A stretch of DNA of 64,000 bases from contig NZ_JHVB01000001.1 of assembly GCF_000619925.1 (NCBI RefSeq), forward strand, positions 62,001 to 126,000, in the 5' to 3' direction. The notes under the pieces were generated by a model that had not been told where the DNA came from, did not search any database, and saw only the letters and a list, made by a program, of their open reading frames with translations. The translations under genes and the position numbers were made by a program. The first letter of the stretch is position 1. Every line of letters starts with the position of its first letter. Source of the DNA: Treponema sp. C6A8. Lineage in GTDB: Bacteria > Spirochaetota > Spirochaetia > Treponematales > Treponemataceae. This document shows, piece after piece, positions 24,756-33,544 of this stretch.

Positions 24756-26228
24756 TTATATTGCTCTTGATATTTCTATCAGTTTTTTTATTTTTTCCTG
24801 ATTTTTAATTCCCGGAAGGTCATCCTCAATTCCGCCAGAAACGTCTATAAGTTCCGGCTGAAATTTCTGAATCAATTCCCCGGCATTATTTTCTGTTACG
24901 CCGCCTGCAAGCCATAGCCTGCGCTTTGTATCATAATCATGCCCTTTTGAATCCTGCAAGAAGCGGGGCTCTCCCATTAAAAAAAGCTTTTCTGCCTGGT
25001 CTGCAAGCTTTCCGCCTTTTTCTGTGATGGAAAAATAATGAGGCAGGGAAAGCATTTCCTCCGGCACCTTGTCATATTCAAGTCCGTGAAGCTGAATGCA
25101 GTCAAGAATTCCTTCTTTTACGTATTCAACGGCTGCCTTTGCTTCCTTAGACTGAGCGTCTGTAATAACCGCAACCTTTTTTGCCCTTACATTTTTCAGG
25201 CGGGGAAGCATTTCTTCAAACTTTTTTCCGCAGACGTTTCTTTCAAAGCCATCTGCAAAAATAAAGCCTGTAAAGTCAGCTCCAAGTGAATCTGCGTAAA
25301 TGACATCTTCTGCCCTTGTAAGTCCGCAGATTTTTACAAGAGGATGATTGGCATTTGTCTTTTCTGCAAATTCCATCCAGAAGTCTGAATTCCTGTCGGC
25401 CTTAGCCTGAACAAAGGAGCTTACAAGACTTTCTCTAAGCTCAGGAGCTTTTGCTGCAGCTTCTCCAAGAAGAAGACCTGTAAAGCCTGTGCTTCCCGCA
25501 AATCGGGCAGACTTTGGAGTCCTTATTCCGCTTTCAAAAATTACACGGGCATTCTTTCCAAGAATGGCCCGGATTTTATTCAGCATGGAACAAGGCTTAA
25601 GCAAGTCAATTTTAAAGTTAGAAAGATCCCTGCTGTTTACTCCGCAGACAATAAAGTCTTTTTCTTCAGGGGAAAGGGCCGCTTTCAGCGCAGAAAGCTT
25701 TTCCAAATCCTCATCAGTGCGAACTTCTACCAGTGATGTCATTTTATAACCGGCTGCCTTTTTTGCCATTTTTATCATCATTTCAGAGGAAAGAATTCTG
25801 GCAATTAAAAGTACAGCGTCTGCTCCAGCCCGGTAAGCAATCTGGACTTCTTCTTCATTAATCAGAAAGTCTTTTCGCAAAACTGCCGGGGCAGGGCGGC
25901 CTGTCTCTTTTTCAAACTTATCTACAGAGGCGCAGACCTTCATTAAATCTTCAAGGGTTCCCTTAAAAAAGTTGCTTTCAGTAAGACAGGAAATTGCTGC
26001 CGCTCCCGCTTCTGCATAGGAAAGTGCAGTTTCTGCAGAATCAAGATCCAGAGCAATGTCACCCTTGCTTGGGGAAGCCCTTTTTACTTCCAGAATTACG
26101 CCTTTTTCAGAAAGAAACTTATGTACCGGGCGCTGCCTCTGCTCTGGAATTTCAAAGCCAAAAGTCATGCCCAGTTTTTTTATGTCTGCAATTCTTTTTT
26201 CTACAATTGTTGTGAGAATATCAGCCAT
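24756..26228 (-). CDS. trpCF: Indole-3-glycerol phosphate synthase / phosphoribosylanthranilate isomerase fusion
   Basis: A 490-residue fusion of two TIM barrels. Residues 1 to about 265 are TrpC (ILEVKRASPSKGDI with the catalytic Lys, RKDFLIN, FESGI, GLLLGEA). Residues about 290-490 are TrpF (KICGLTRAEDV with the catalytic Cys, IQLHG, and WLAGGVTENNAGELI leading to DVSGGIE). They catalyse consecutive steps, isomerisation of phosphoribosylanthranilate and ring closure to indoleglycerol phosphate. The C-F order is as in enterobacteria. It overlaps the stop of trpGD by one base. Confidence 0.94.
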   Translation of the reverse strand: MADILTTIVEKRIADIKKLGMTFGFEIPEQRQRPVHKFLSEKGVILEVKRASPSKGDIALDLDSAETALSYAEAGAAAISCLTESNFFKGTLEDLMKVCASVDKFEKETGRPAPAVLRKDFLINEEEVQIAYRAGADAVLLIARILSSEMMIKMAKKAAGYKMTSLVEVRTDEDLEKLSALKAALSPEEKDFIVCGVNSRDLSNFKIDLLKPCSMLNKIRAILGKNARVIFESGIRTPKSARFAGSTGFTGLLLGEAAAKAPELRESLVSSFVQAKADRNSDFWMEFAEKTNANHPLVKICGLTRAEDVIYADSLGADFTGFIFADGFERNVCGKKFEEMLPRLKNVRAKKVAVITDAQSKEAKAAVEYVKEGILDCIQLHGLEYDKVPEEMLSLPHYFSITEKGGKLADQAEKLFLMGEPRFLQDSKGHDYDTKRRLWLAGGVTENNAGELIQKFQPELIDVSGGIEDDLPGIKNQEKIKKLIEISRAI

Positions 26229-27841
26229 TACGCACTGAGCCTCTCGCTTACATTCTGAATTTCTTCAAGCTTTCTAAGACTTGTTCCGTCAGAAATCGCC
26301 TTTACAGCCATGTCATAGCCCTCTTTAAGGGTTTTAGCCTTTCCGCAGAGATAGAGAAGAGCCCCGGCATTAAGACCAACTGCCGCTTTGATTGCAGGGC
26401 GGCCCTTTCCATTCAGAACATCCATTGCAAGCTTAGCGTTATCAGCACCGCTTCCGCCTTCAAGCTCATTTGCATTTGCATCGATGATGCCGAACTTTGA
26501 AGGCTCAATTACATAGCGGTATTCTTTTCCGTCTTCATTAATCTGGAAAACGTCTGTCGGCTGGCAAGGAGAGATTTCATCAAATCCGTCTCGGCTGTGA
26601 ATTACCATAACTCGTTTTGCACCAAGAGCCTTTGCGGCGCGGGCATAATCTTCCATTAAATCTTCATTGTAAACGCCCAGCACTTCATATTCTGCATTTG
26701 CAGGATTCAAAAGAGGTCCCAGTACGTTGAAAATTGTCTTGATTCCAAGAGCCTTGCGAACCGGGGCTGCAAAACGCATGGCGGCGTGATAAACAGGAGC
26801 CATCAAAAATCCAAAGCCAGTCTGCTTTACAAGAGAAGCTGTTTTTTCAGGCTCTGCCATGATTTTAATTCCAAGGTTTTCAAAAAAGTCTGCCGCACCG
26901 CTCTTTGATGAAACTGCGCGGTTTCCGTGTTTTGCCACTCCCTGACCGCAGCTTGCCGCAACAAGGGCAGAAAGTGAAGAAATATTAAAGCTTCCTTTCC
27001 CGTCTCCTCCAGTTCCAACAATTTCTGCAAGGCCTGAACCTGCTTCTGCAGGGAAAGGTGTCTTCTTTTTTAAGAGGGCTCCTGCACATCCTGCCATTTC
27101 TTCTGCAGTTGGAAGGCCGCGGGCAGCCATAGCTGTAAGAATAGAAGCTGTTACCTTCTGGTCCATGGTGCCGTCTGTAAGGTTTTCCATAAAGAAGGAG
27201 GCCTGTTCGCGGCTCAAAGGTTTTCTTTCGTCAATCAGCTGGCGAAGATATTCTGAAACAGGAAGATTATCGCGGCGGTAGTTCAAAAATGCCTTGAAAA
27301 GCTCTTCGCATGCCTGGCTGGCAATTGATTCGGGGTGGAACTGAACGCCTTCTATCGGAAGAGTTTTGTGACGGATTCCCATAATGTCTCCGTCTTTTGC
27401 GCGGGCTGTAACTTCAAAATCTGAAGAAAGGCTTGCTTCTTCTATTACAAGGGAATGATAGCGGGTGAACTTTGCAGACTTTCCGATTGTACGGAAGATT
27501 CCGCGGCCGTCCAGGTCAATTTCTTCTACAATGCCGTGCTTGATGAACTTTGCGCCGACAATTTTAGCACCGAAAGCTTCTCCGATAGCCTGATGTCCAA
27601 GGCAGATTCCAAGAATTGGAATGCGGCCTGCAAAATATTTGATTGCGTCAACGCTGACACCTGCCGAAGCTGGATTTCCTGGTCCTGGAGAAACAACAAG
27701 GTGAGTTGGATTCATTGCCGCAAGCTGTTCAACTGTTGCCTCATCGTTACGAACTACTTTAATTTCTTCTGCCGCAGTAGCCTGCAGAGCCTGAACTACA
27801 TTAAATGTAAAACTGTCATAGTTATCAATTACTAAAATCAT
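26228..27841 (-). CDS. trpGD: Anthranilate synthase glutaminase / anthranilate phosphoribosyltransferase fusion
   Basis: A 537-residue fusion. Residues 1 to about 190 are TrpG, a class I amidotransferase with the nucleophile in GICLGHQAIGE and the His/Glu pair in VQFHPES, supplying ammonia to TrpE. Residues about 200-537 are TrpD, with the phosphoribosyl-pyrophosphate loop VGTGGDGKGSFNIS and KHGNRAVSSKSGAADFFE, which adds the ribose phosphate to anthranilate. The same fusion is known in E. coli. It lies 13 bases after trpE and overlaps trpCF by one base. Confidence 0.95.
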   Translation of the reverse strand: MILVIDNYDSFTFNVVQALQATAAEEIKVVRNDEATVEQLAAMNPTHLVVSPGPGNPASAGVSVDAIKYFAGRIPILGICLGHQAIGEAFGAKIVGAKFIKHGIVEEIDLDGRGIFRTIGKSAKFTRYHSLVIEEASLSSDFEVTARAKDGDIMGIRHKTLPIEGVQFHPESIASQACEELFKAFLNYRRDNLPVSEYLRQLIDERKPLSREQASFFMENLTDGTMDQKVTASILTAMAARGLPTAEEMAGCAGALLKKKTPFPAEAGSGLAEIVGTGGDGKGSFNISSLSALVAASCGQGVAKHGNRAVSSKSGAADFFENLGIKIMAEPEKTASLVKQTGFGFLMAPVYHAAMRFAAPVRKALGIKTIFNVLGPLLNPANAEYEVLGVYNEDLMEDYARAAKALGAKRVMVIHSRDGFDEISPCQPTDVFQINEDGKEYRYVIEPSKFGIIDANANELEGGSGADNAKLAMDVLNGKGRPAIKAAVGLNAGALLYLCGKAKTLKEGYDMAVKAISDGTSLRKLEEIQNVSERLSA

Positions 27842-27854
27842 GTCTAATTCCTCC

Positions 27855-29312
27855 TTATTTTGTAAGAGTGTCTATTAATGCCCCGAGCTTTTCGCAGGTT
27901 TCAGTAAACTCGCGCTCAGGCTCCGAATCATATACAATTCCACCGCCCGCCTGCAGGTTCCAGATGTTTCCTTTGCGAAGGGCGCAGCGGATTGAAATAC
28001 AGAAATCAAGGTCTCCGCTTGGCTGGATATAGCCCACAGCCCCCGCATAAAAACGGCGCTTTGTTTTTTCAAGGCCGCTTAAAATCTGCATGGCGCTGAT
28101 TTTTGGAGCCCCGCTTACAGTTCCAGCCGGGAAGGAAGCCCTGAGTACCTGAATAGGCTTTACACCATCGCGAACTTTTCCTTCTGTTGTACTTACAAGG
28201 TGAATTACGTGGCTGAAAAGTTCACATTCCATGTACTGGGAAACTTCTACCGAACCGATTTCGCATACCCGGCCCAGGTCGTTGCGGGCCAGGTCTACCA
28301 GCATAAGGTGTTCAGCCTGTTCCTTGGGATTATTTTTAAGTTCCATTTTTAATTTTTCATCTTCTGCTTCAGATTTTCCGCGGCGGATAGTTCCCGCAAT
28401 CGGATGGATTACAGCCTTTCCTTTACGAACGCGGACAAGACTTTCCGGAGATGCACCTGTAAACTGGAAATCTCCAAAATCAATGTAGAAAAGATATGGA
28501 GAAGGATTTACCTTGCGGAGCTTTCCGTAAACTGCCATTGCAGGGGCCTTGCATTCAATCTGAACGCGGCGGCTTGGAACCGCCTGAATGATGTCTCCTG
28601 CAATGATGTGCTTTTTAAGGGCATTTACCTTCTGAATGTATTCTGCCTTTGAGGCTTCCAGGTCTGTAATCATTTTGTAATCAAAAGTTTGATTTTCCTC
28701 CTCAACATAGGAGAAGTCCATATCGTTGATTCGCTTTAAAAGCTTATCCATGGCAGCCTGCAAATCAATCTGATGCTCATTGTAGTTGAGGGCAAAAATA
28801 TGCATTTCTTCTGTAAAGTGGTCAAAAATGATGTAAAGGTGTCCTGTTACAAAAAGGCTTTCCGGGATTTCAAGATTATCCTTCTGCTCGAAGAAGCGGA
28901 TATTATCGCAGTGCTTTGCAAACTCGTAGCTGAGGTAGCCAAGACCAGAGGCAGGGAGCGGCAGTTCTGAAAGTGGTCCCTGAGGAAGTTCGTTCTGGCG
29001 GGCAACGTAGAGAAGGGCGTCCAGAATATCAGGAGTTTTTTCATGACCAAGAGCATCAAGACTTTTTTCTCCGCCCATGCAGGCTTCTGCATCAAAAAGT
29101 GATTCTTTTCCTTCTATTAAAAATGTGATTTTGTCATCTTCCTGTTTGATTTTAAAGGCTTCTTCAGTCATTAAAATTGAATAGCGTTCCCGCCCCTTGG
29201 CAAAACTTGCAGATTCCAGAATGGCTTTTGCTCCAATCTTTTTAGCAAGCAGGTAAGGTGTATAGCGCGAGTTTGGAATGCATTTGTAAATAAAATCAGT
29301 CCGTTTTTCCAT
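27855..29312 (-). CDS. trpE: Anthranilate synthase component I
   Basis: A 485-residue chorismate-utilising enzyme that forms anthranilate with ammonia from the TrpG domain. Visible motifs are HPIAGTIRRG, LVDLARNDLGRV, PAGTVSGAPKISAM, YAGAVGYI and QAGGGIVYDSEPE. Near the N-terminus, AILESASF corresponds to the LLES element where tryptophan binds for feedback inhibition. It is the first gene of the trp operon. GGAGG precedes the ATG. A dense set of GTTTC/GAAAC palindromes covers its promoter. Confidence 0.95.
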   Translation of the reverse strand: MEKRTDFIYKCIPNSRYTPYLLAKKIGAKAILESASFAKGRERYSILMTEEAFKIKQEDDKITFLIEGKESLFDAEACMGGEKSLDALGHEKTPDILDALLYVARQNELPQGPLSELPLPASGLGYLSYEFAKHCDNIRFFEQKDNLEIPESLFVTGHLYIIFDHFTEEMHIFALNYNEHQIDLQAAMDKLLKRINDMDFSYVEEENQTFDYKMITDLEASKAEYIQKVNALKKHIIAGDIIQAVPSRRVQIECKAPAMAVYGKLRKVNPSPYLFYIDFGDFQFTGASPESLVRVRKGKAVIHPIAGTIRRGKSEAEDEKLKMELKNNPKEQAEHLMLVDLARNDLGRVCEIGSVEVSQYMECELFSHVIHLVSTTEGKVRDGVKPIQVLRASFPAGTVSGAPKISAMQILSGLEKTKRRFYAGAVGYIQPSGDLDFCISIRCALRKGNIWNLQAGGGIVYDSEPEREFTETCEKLGALIDTLTK

Positions 29313-29338
29313 CGTTTCCTCCGCAGAAGTTCTCAGTG

Positions 29339-29432
29339 CAGTTTCATGTTACTGTTAGTAGTAACGTATCTATATATAGAAACATACACTATGAAACTGT
29401 TTCTGTCAATAGAAACGTAAAAGAAAAATTTA
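29339..29432 (-). promoter_or_regulatory. trp operon promoter with overlapping operator-like palindromes
   Basis: On the minus strand, TTGACA (29409-29404), 17 bases, TATGTT (29386-29381). Three dyads overlap it: GTTTCT/AGAAAC around the -35 box, GAAACAGTTTC in the spacer, and CAGTTTCAT/ATGAAACTG (29399-29391 with 29347-29339) spanning the -10 box and start. The untranslated leader also forms GTTACT, hexaloop ACTAAC, AGTAAC (29365-29348). No leader peptide with Trp codons and no terminator were seen, so a repressor is more likely than attenuation. The protein is unknown. Confidence 0.55.
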
Positions 29433-29446
29433 CCTACATTGTAATA

Positions 29447-29490
29447 ATCCGAATAAAAGGCTAAAATATATCATAAAATTTTATTCAGAT
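29447..29490 (+). promoter_or_regulatory. Inverted repeat before the ABC-F gene
   Basis: Arms 29447-29458 and 29479-29490 match at 11 of 12 positions (ATC-GAATAAAA type) and end just before the ribosome site GGGGAT. TAAAAT lies in the loop. It could be an operator around the promoter or an RNA hairpin near the ribosome site; leaders that sense translation are common for ABC-F genes, but nothing here decides. Confidence 0.35.
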
Positions 29491-29501
29491 TGGGGATATT
29501 A

Positions 29502-31154
29502 ATGATTACAGTAAGCGATGTAAGCGTTTCATTCAGCGAAAAACCGCTTTTTAAAGACGTAAACCTTAAATTCAATAAAGGAAACTGTTACGGAATTACC
29601 GGTGCAAACGGTGCCGGAAAATCTACATTTTTGAAGCTGCTTTCAGGCGAGCTTGAACGCGATTCAGGCGATATTTTTATGACACCAGGCGAGCGAATGG
29701 CCGTTTTGAAGCAGGACCACTTTGCCTACGACGAATATTCTGTAAAAGACACTGTTATGATGGGCTTCCCAAAGCTTTACGAAGTTTCTAAAGCCCGCGA
29801 CGAAATCTATGCTAAGGCTGAGTTTACAGAGGAAGACGGAATTAAATCTGCAGAGCTTGAAGCTGAATTCGGCGAACTTGGCGGTTACGAAGCAGAAAAT
29901 CAGATTGAACAGATGCTTTCAGGTCTTGGTCTTGAAGAAGAGTTCCACGACAAAATGATGAGTGAACTTGATGAATCTCAGAAGGTTCGCGTTCTTCTTG
30001 CACAGGCAATTTACGGTAACCCTGATGCCCTGATTCTCGATGAACCTACCAACGGTCTGGACATTGAATCAATCACATGGCTTGAAAACTTCCTTCTGGA
30101 CTTTGAAAACACTGTAATTGTTGTATCGCACGACCGTCACTTCCTCAACACAGTTTGTACTTACATCTGTGATATCGACTTTGGAAAAATCACTCAGTTC
30201 AGCGGAAACTACGACTTCTGGTATCAGATGACCCAGATTATGCAGCGCCAGGCCCACGAACAGCAGAAAAAGACAGAAGATAAGATGAAGGATTTGCGCG
30301 AGTTCATCCTCCGCTTCTCTTCAAACGCTTCTAAGGCTAAACAGGCAACATCACGCAAAAAGATTTACGACAAGCTTGCAGAAAGCATGGAAGAAATCCC
30401 TGTTTCTACCCGTAAGTTCCCATATGTAAGCTTTAAGGCAGACCGCGAAATCGGAAACAACGTTCTTGATATTAAAGGTCTCAACTTTAAGGATGCAGAC
30501 GGCGTTCAGCTTCTTAAGGATTTTTCTTTGAGCGTTGGCCGCAACGATAAAATCGCCTTTGTCGGTATTGAACATAACTCAAAAACAGCGCTTTTCGACA
30601 TTATCAACGAGGTAAAAAAGGCAGATTCAGGCGAATATTACTGGGGACAGACAACTTCCCACACATATCTTCCACGCGATACTTCAGAATATTTTAACAA
30701 TAATCTGAACATCACAGAATGGCTCAAGCAGTATTCTAAAGATCAGGACGATGCTTATGTCCGCGGCTTCCTGGGCCGTATGCTCTTTTCCGGTGACGAA
30801 TCCCTCAAAAAGGTAAAGGTTCTTTCGGGTGGAGAAAAGGTCCGCTGTATGCTTTCAAAGCTTATGCTGAGCGGCGCAAACGTTCTATGTATGGATGATC
30901 CTACAAACCACCTTGACCTTGAAGCAATTCAGTCTTTGAACGAAGGTTTGATTGCCTTCCCTGGTGTTGTACTCTTTACCTCACACGACCACGAGTTCAT
31001 TCAGTCTATCGCCAACCGCATTGTAGAAATCACACCAAACGGAATCATCGACCGCATGATGAGCTTTGATGATTATATTAAAGACGAAAGCGTTGCCGAG
31101 CTCCGTAAGAAGCTGTATGAAGGCACCGGCAAGAAGTTGAAGTATAGAGTTTAA
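29502..31154 (+). CDS. ABC-F family ATPase
   Basis: A 550-residue protein of two ABC domains without membrane segments, i.e. the ABC-F group that works on ribosomes. The ATG at 29502 has GGGGAT upstream; a TTG at 29490 is less likely. Domain 1 has GANGAGKST and LDEPTNGLD but a degenerate signature (ELDESQKV). Domain 2 has an unusual P-loop (GIEHNSKTA, Asn in place of Gly) with a good LSGGEKVR and DDPTNHLD. The layout resembles the YbiT/YkpA branch. Roles may be translation-factor-like or antibiotic protection; sequence alone does not tell. Two small regulators follow closely, probably in one transcript. Confidence 0.9.
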   Translation: MITVSDVSVSFSEKPLFKDVNLKFNKGNCYGITGANGAGKSTFLKLLSGELERDSGDIFMTPGERMAVLKQDHFAYDEYSVKDTVMMGFPKLYEVSKARDEIYAKAEFTEEDGIKSAELEAEFGELGGYEAENQIEQMLSGLGLEEEFHDKMMSELDESQKVRVLLAQAIYGNPDALILDEPTNGLDIESITWLENFLLDFENTVIVVSHDRHFLNTVCTYICDIDFGKITQFSGNYDFWYQMTQIMQRQAHEQQKKTEDKMKDLREFILRFSSNASKAKQATSRKKIYDKLAESMEEIPVSTRKFPYVSFKADREIGNNVLDIKGLNFKDADGVQLLKDFSLSVGRNDKIAFVGIEHNSKTALFDIINEVKKADSGEYYWGQTTSHTYLPRDTSEYFNNNLNITEWLKQYSKDQDDAYVRGFLGRMLFSGDESLKKVKVLSGGEKVRCMLSKLMLSGANVLCMDDPTNHLDLEAIQSLNEGLIAFPGVVLFTSHDHEFIQSIANRIVEITPNGIIDRMMSFDDYIKDESVAELRKKLYEGTGKKLKYRV

Positions 31155-31169
31155 AAGATTGTCACACGG

Positions 31170-31697
31170 ATGAACAATGATGTAGCTGTTTTACAGGACA
31201 TTGCAGATACTCTGGAAACTGAGCCGATGGCAAGTCAGCGGGTGCTGGCGGAAAAGGCAGGGATGTCTATCGGGCTGATGAATGCCGTCCTCAAGCGTTT
31301 TGTGGAGCGCGGCTGGATTATGCTTACGAACGTAAATTTACGAAAGCTTTCCTACGCTGTAACTCCGGCCGGGATTTCTGAACTTACTGCCCGCAGCCAG
31401 AAGTTTGCCAGACGAACCTTTGCCATTGCAAACAATTACAACGAAGCCCTTCTTAAACTAGTTGCTGATGCAAAAGATTCCGGAAAAGAGTCTGTAATTC
31501 TTTACGGCGAAAGCTACATCAAATTCCTTCTTGTATATGCCTGCCAGAATCAGGATGTAAAATTTATTCAAAAAAAATCAGATGAAGCTTACGATTCAAA
31601 AGCCCTTTGTATTGCAGGTGAACTTAATGAGCCTGCTGAACTTGAACGTCTTTCTAACCAGGGCTGCATCAATCTTTTAAATCTGATTACACAGTAG
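31170..31697 (+). CDS. Winged-helix DNA-binding protein
   Basis: A 175-residue protein. Residues about 8-75 form a MarR-like winged helix: SQRVLAEKAGMSIGLMNAVLKRFVERGWI as the helix-turn-helix, then a wing ending in 'LSYAVTPAGISEL'. Residues about 105-170 look like a small alpha/beta domain (ESVILYGESYIKFLLVYACQ) that may bind a ligand or nucleotide-sugar. It lies 15 bases after the ABC-F gene and 7 bases before the LoaP-like gene, so it is probably part of the same control unit for surface polysaccharide. A DNA-binding role is likely; the target is unknown. Confidence 0.75.
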   Translation: MNNDVAVLQDIADTLETEPMASQRVLAEKAGMSIGLMNAVLKRFVERGWIMLTNVNLRKLSYAVTPAGISELTARSQKFARRTFAIANNYNEALLKLVADAKDSGKESVILYGESYIKFLLVYACQNQDVKFIQKKSDEAYDSKALCIAGELNEPAELERLSNQGCINLLNLITQ

Positions 31698-31704
31698 TTT
31701 TTAT

Positions 31705-32229
31705 ATGGAAGAAAAAAAGATTTACTGCATCTGGGTTCGGACCGGGCAGGAAGATAATTATGTAAAGGAAATGCAGCCCCTCCTTGATTCCGGGGAACTT
31801 GAAATTACAGGCAGGCTCTACGTCCTTAAAAAGCAGATGCGCCTTAAAAACGGAAAAGAATATATGGATCTCTTTTTTCCAGGCTATGTCTTTTTTGAAA
31901 CTTCTGAAACCGAAATCATAAAACTTCTACCTCTAAAAAAAGGGAAAGGCTTTGTAAAAATTCTTCCTCAGACTTCTGCTGCCCAGCCTCTTGTTCAAAA
32001 AGATTTGAATATCATCCGTTCTATTTTACGCTTCGGTTCAACAATCAGCATTGTTCACGTAGACTTTAATGAGGACGATAAAATCGTAATTCTTGACGGT
32101 CCTTTCAAAGACTTTGCCGGAAAGATTGTAGCCGTCAACCGCCGCAACAAGCGGGTAAACGTACAGTTTGACTTTATGAACGGGTTGAAAATTGTCGGAC
32201 TGACCTACGAAGTGGTAAAGAAGGTGTAG
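31705..32229 (+). CDS. loaP: LoaP-type NusG paralogue, processive antiterminator
   Basis: A 174-residue protein with an N-terminal NGN domain (IYCIWVRTGQEDNYVKEMQPLL, later LFFPGYVFFE) and a C-terminal KOW domain (DDKIVILDGPFKDFAGKIVAVNRRNKRVNVQF). Housekeeping NusG starts W-Y-V-V-H-T-Y-S-G-x-E; the departure here and the length fit specialised paralogues (LoaP, RfaH, UpxY). LoaP proteins prevent early termination in very long polysaccharide or antibiotic operons and are known in Firmicutes and spirochaetes. A glycan operon of more than 23 kb starts 8.5 kb downstream, separated only by accessory genes. That operon is the obvious candidate target. Confidence 0.85.
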   Translation: MEEKKIYCIWVRTGQEDNYVKEMQPLLDSGELEITGRLYVLKKQMRLKNGKEYMDLFFPGYVFFETSETEIIKLLPLKKGKGFVKILPQTSAAQPLVQKDLNIIRSILRFGSTISIVHVDFNEDDKIVILDGPFKDFAGKIVAVNRRNKRVNVQFDFMNGLKIVGLTYEVVKKV

Positions 32230-32261
32230 GAGAAGTTTTTTAATAATTTTTTTTATAGACA

Positions 32262-32720
32262 TTAGATAAATGGATTTACAATCTTTTTTTCTTCTAATGA
32301 TGGCGAATTATTTCCGAGTGTTGAATAAAGTCGATCTGTTTCTTTTTTGGTAATTTCCAAGAGTATAGAGAGAAGTTTTAGTTTTTCACTGTAGTCTAAT
32401 TTTGTCAATTGTTGCAAAATATAATCCAAATTAGGAGAATTTTTTACTACTCCTGAATCATGAACTTCTAATTTTTGTAGATTATGTATTTTATATTTGG
32501 CTTCGTGATGTTGTGTATCGGTATTTTGTAGTTTTCCGTCAATTATAAAATCATATGGTACTTTGTATATCTTTGCCAATTGTGTAATTATTTTTACAGG
32601 AGGATTTACTTCGCCTTTTTCATACTTTATGTACATCTGACGCGAAACTCCTAAAAGATGTGCTATTACATTTTGTGATAAATTATTCTGTTCTCTGAGT
32701 TTTTTTAATGTTTCTGTCAT
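32262..32720 (-). CDS. XRE-family transcriptional regulator
   Basis: A 152-residue protein with an N-terminal HTH_3 domain: LKKLREQNNLSQNVIAHLLGVSRQMYIKYEKGE, ending KIYKVPYDFII. The C-terminal half (DYILQQLTKLDYSEKLKLLSILLEITK) is helical, possibly for dimerisation. The start at 32720 (MTETLKK) is the first ATG; a TTG 15 bases earlier is possible. It lies 1 base after the stop of the gene before it in the minus-strand trio, so the three are co-transcribed. The arrangement, regulator last after two small unknown proteins, resembles self-regulated toxin-antitoxin or plasticity-locus modules. Confidence 0.85.
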   Translation of the reverse strand: MTETLKKLREQNNLSQNVIAHLLGVSRQMYIKYEKGEVNPPVKIITQLAKIYKVPYDFIIDGKLQNTDTQHHEAKYKIHNLQKLEVHDSGVVKNSPNLDYILQQLTKLDYSEKLKLLSILLEITKKETDRLYSTLGNNSPSLEEKKIVNPFI

Positions 32721-32721
32721 A

Positions 32722-33090
32722 CTATGCTGATACAATTTTGCAATAATTTGATAAATGTCGTCTTTGTGATGGACTTAAAAGAGGATTCTTATCACTTCCA
32801 TGAATTTCTGTATGATATTTACTTCTTTTTGTCGGCTTATAAATTACAAAGGCATTTACTGCGAGACATAATTCAACTGTTACTGATATTATACAACCTA
32901 TAAAGAATTTTTTCATGTTTGAAACAACATCTTCTTCACAACGATAGTCACCACGTTCTACAGACAGTCCTTTTTTATCTAAAAAAGCAGCAGAAGAAAC
33001 ATGTAAATCATCTCTCCAAAACATTTTTCTATGTTCAGGTGGAAAAACAGCACGATATAATAATTCATCATTTCTAAAAATATTATTCAT
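32722..33090 (-). CDS. Unknown protein, middle gene of XRE trio
   Basis: A 122-residue protein with no recognised domain. The start at 33090 (MNNIFRNDELL) is set by GAGGAG 7 bases upstream; it overlaps the end of the preceding gene by 8 bases. Visible features: a polar N-terminus with FPPEHRKMFWRDD, a short hydrophobic stretch FFIGCIISVTVELCLAVNAFVIY (about 75-97), and a basic end (YHTEIHGSDKNPLLSPSQRRHL). The conserved-looking HTEIHGS could hold catalytic residues. Given an overlapping partner and a regulator, it may be the toxin of a toxin-antitoxin pair; this is inference only. Confidence 0.6.
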   Translation of the reverse strand: MNNIFRNDELLYRAVFPPEHRKMFWRDDLHVSSAAFLDKKGLSVERGDYRCEEDVVSNMKKFFIGCIISVTVELCLAVNAFVIYKPTKRSKYHTEIHGSDKNPLLSPSQRRHLSNYCKIVSA

Positions 33091-33544
33091 AAAACTCCTC
33101 AAGCATCTGATTTATATAATAGTGTGAACAAGGAATAGTTCCGGATGTTTCTGAGCCATCTTTTGTTATTTTAAGGAATTCTAATAGTTTTAATTTTGAT
33201 ATCTGGAATTCAAGGTAACTTCCGTCTTCAAAGTTATATTCAATTTGAATGGAATCATTTGCAGTTGGAAAAACTTGTGGTTGTTTATTTAGTTCAAAAA
33301 GAAGTTCTTTTACTTTATTGATTAGTTTTTTTGAAAAACGTGATGCTCCATTACCATTCCAGTTTTTTGGTAATTTTTGTATTTCATTTAATTTTTGCAG
33401 ATTAGCGAGTAAATCTTTTGAATATATTTTCTCTGCAGTTTCTTGACGTAATTTATCTGTAATTATTTGGCGAATACTTTTCCCAGTTAAAGAGGATTCA
33501 TTTTTAACAGCATTCTGAATTTCAAATGGTATTGGAATAAACAT
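33083..33544 (-). CDS. Unknown protein, first gene of XRE trio (antitoxin-like)
   Basis: A 153-residue soluble protein. Its middle, LPKNWNGNGASRFSKKLI followed by a QPQVFPTANDSIQIEYNFEDGSYLEFQI strand pattern, is a layout seen in small proteins of prokaryotic toxin-antitoxin-like loci. No firm family name can be given. It heads the minus-strand trio and overlaps the next gene by 8 bases. An AT-rich region with a 22-bp tandem array lies upstream. GAAGG precedes the ATG. Confidence 0.6.
   Translation of the reverse strand: MFIPIPFEIQNAVKNESSLTGKSIRQIITDKLRQETAEKIYSKDLLANLQKLNEIQKLPKNWNGNGASRFSKKLINKVKELLFELNKQPQVFPTANDSIQIEYNFEDGSYLEFQISKLKLLEFLKITKDGSETSGTIPCSHYYINQMLEEFYE

Noticed and set aside
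29313..29380. Trp leader peptide with attenuator before trpE
   Set aside because: No small frame with Trp codons and no terminator hairpin with a T tract in the leader.
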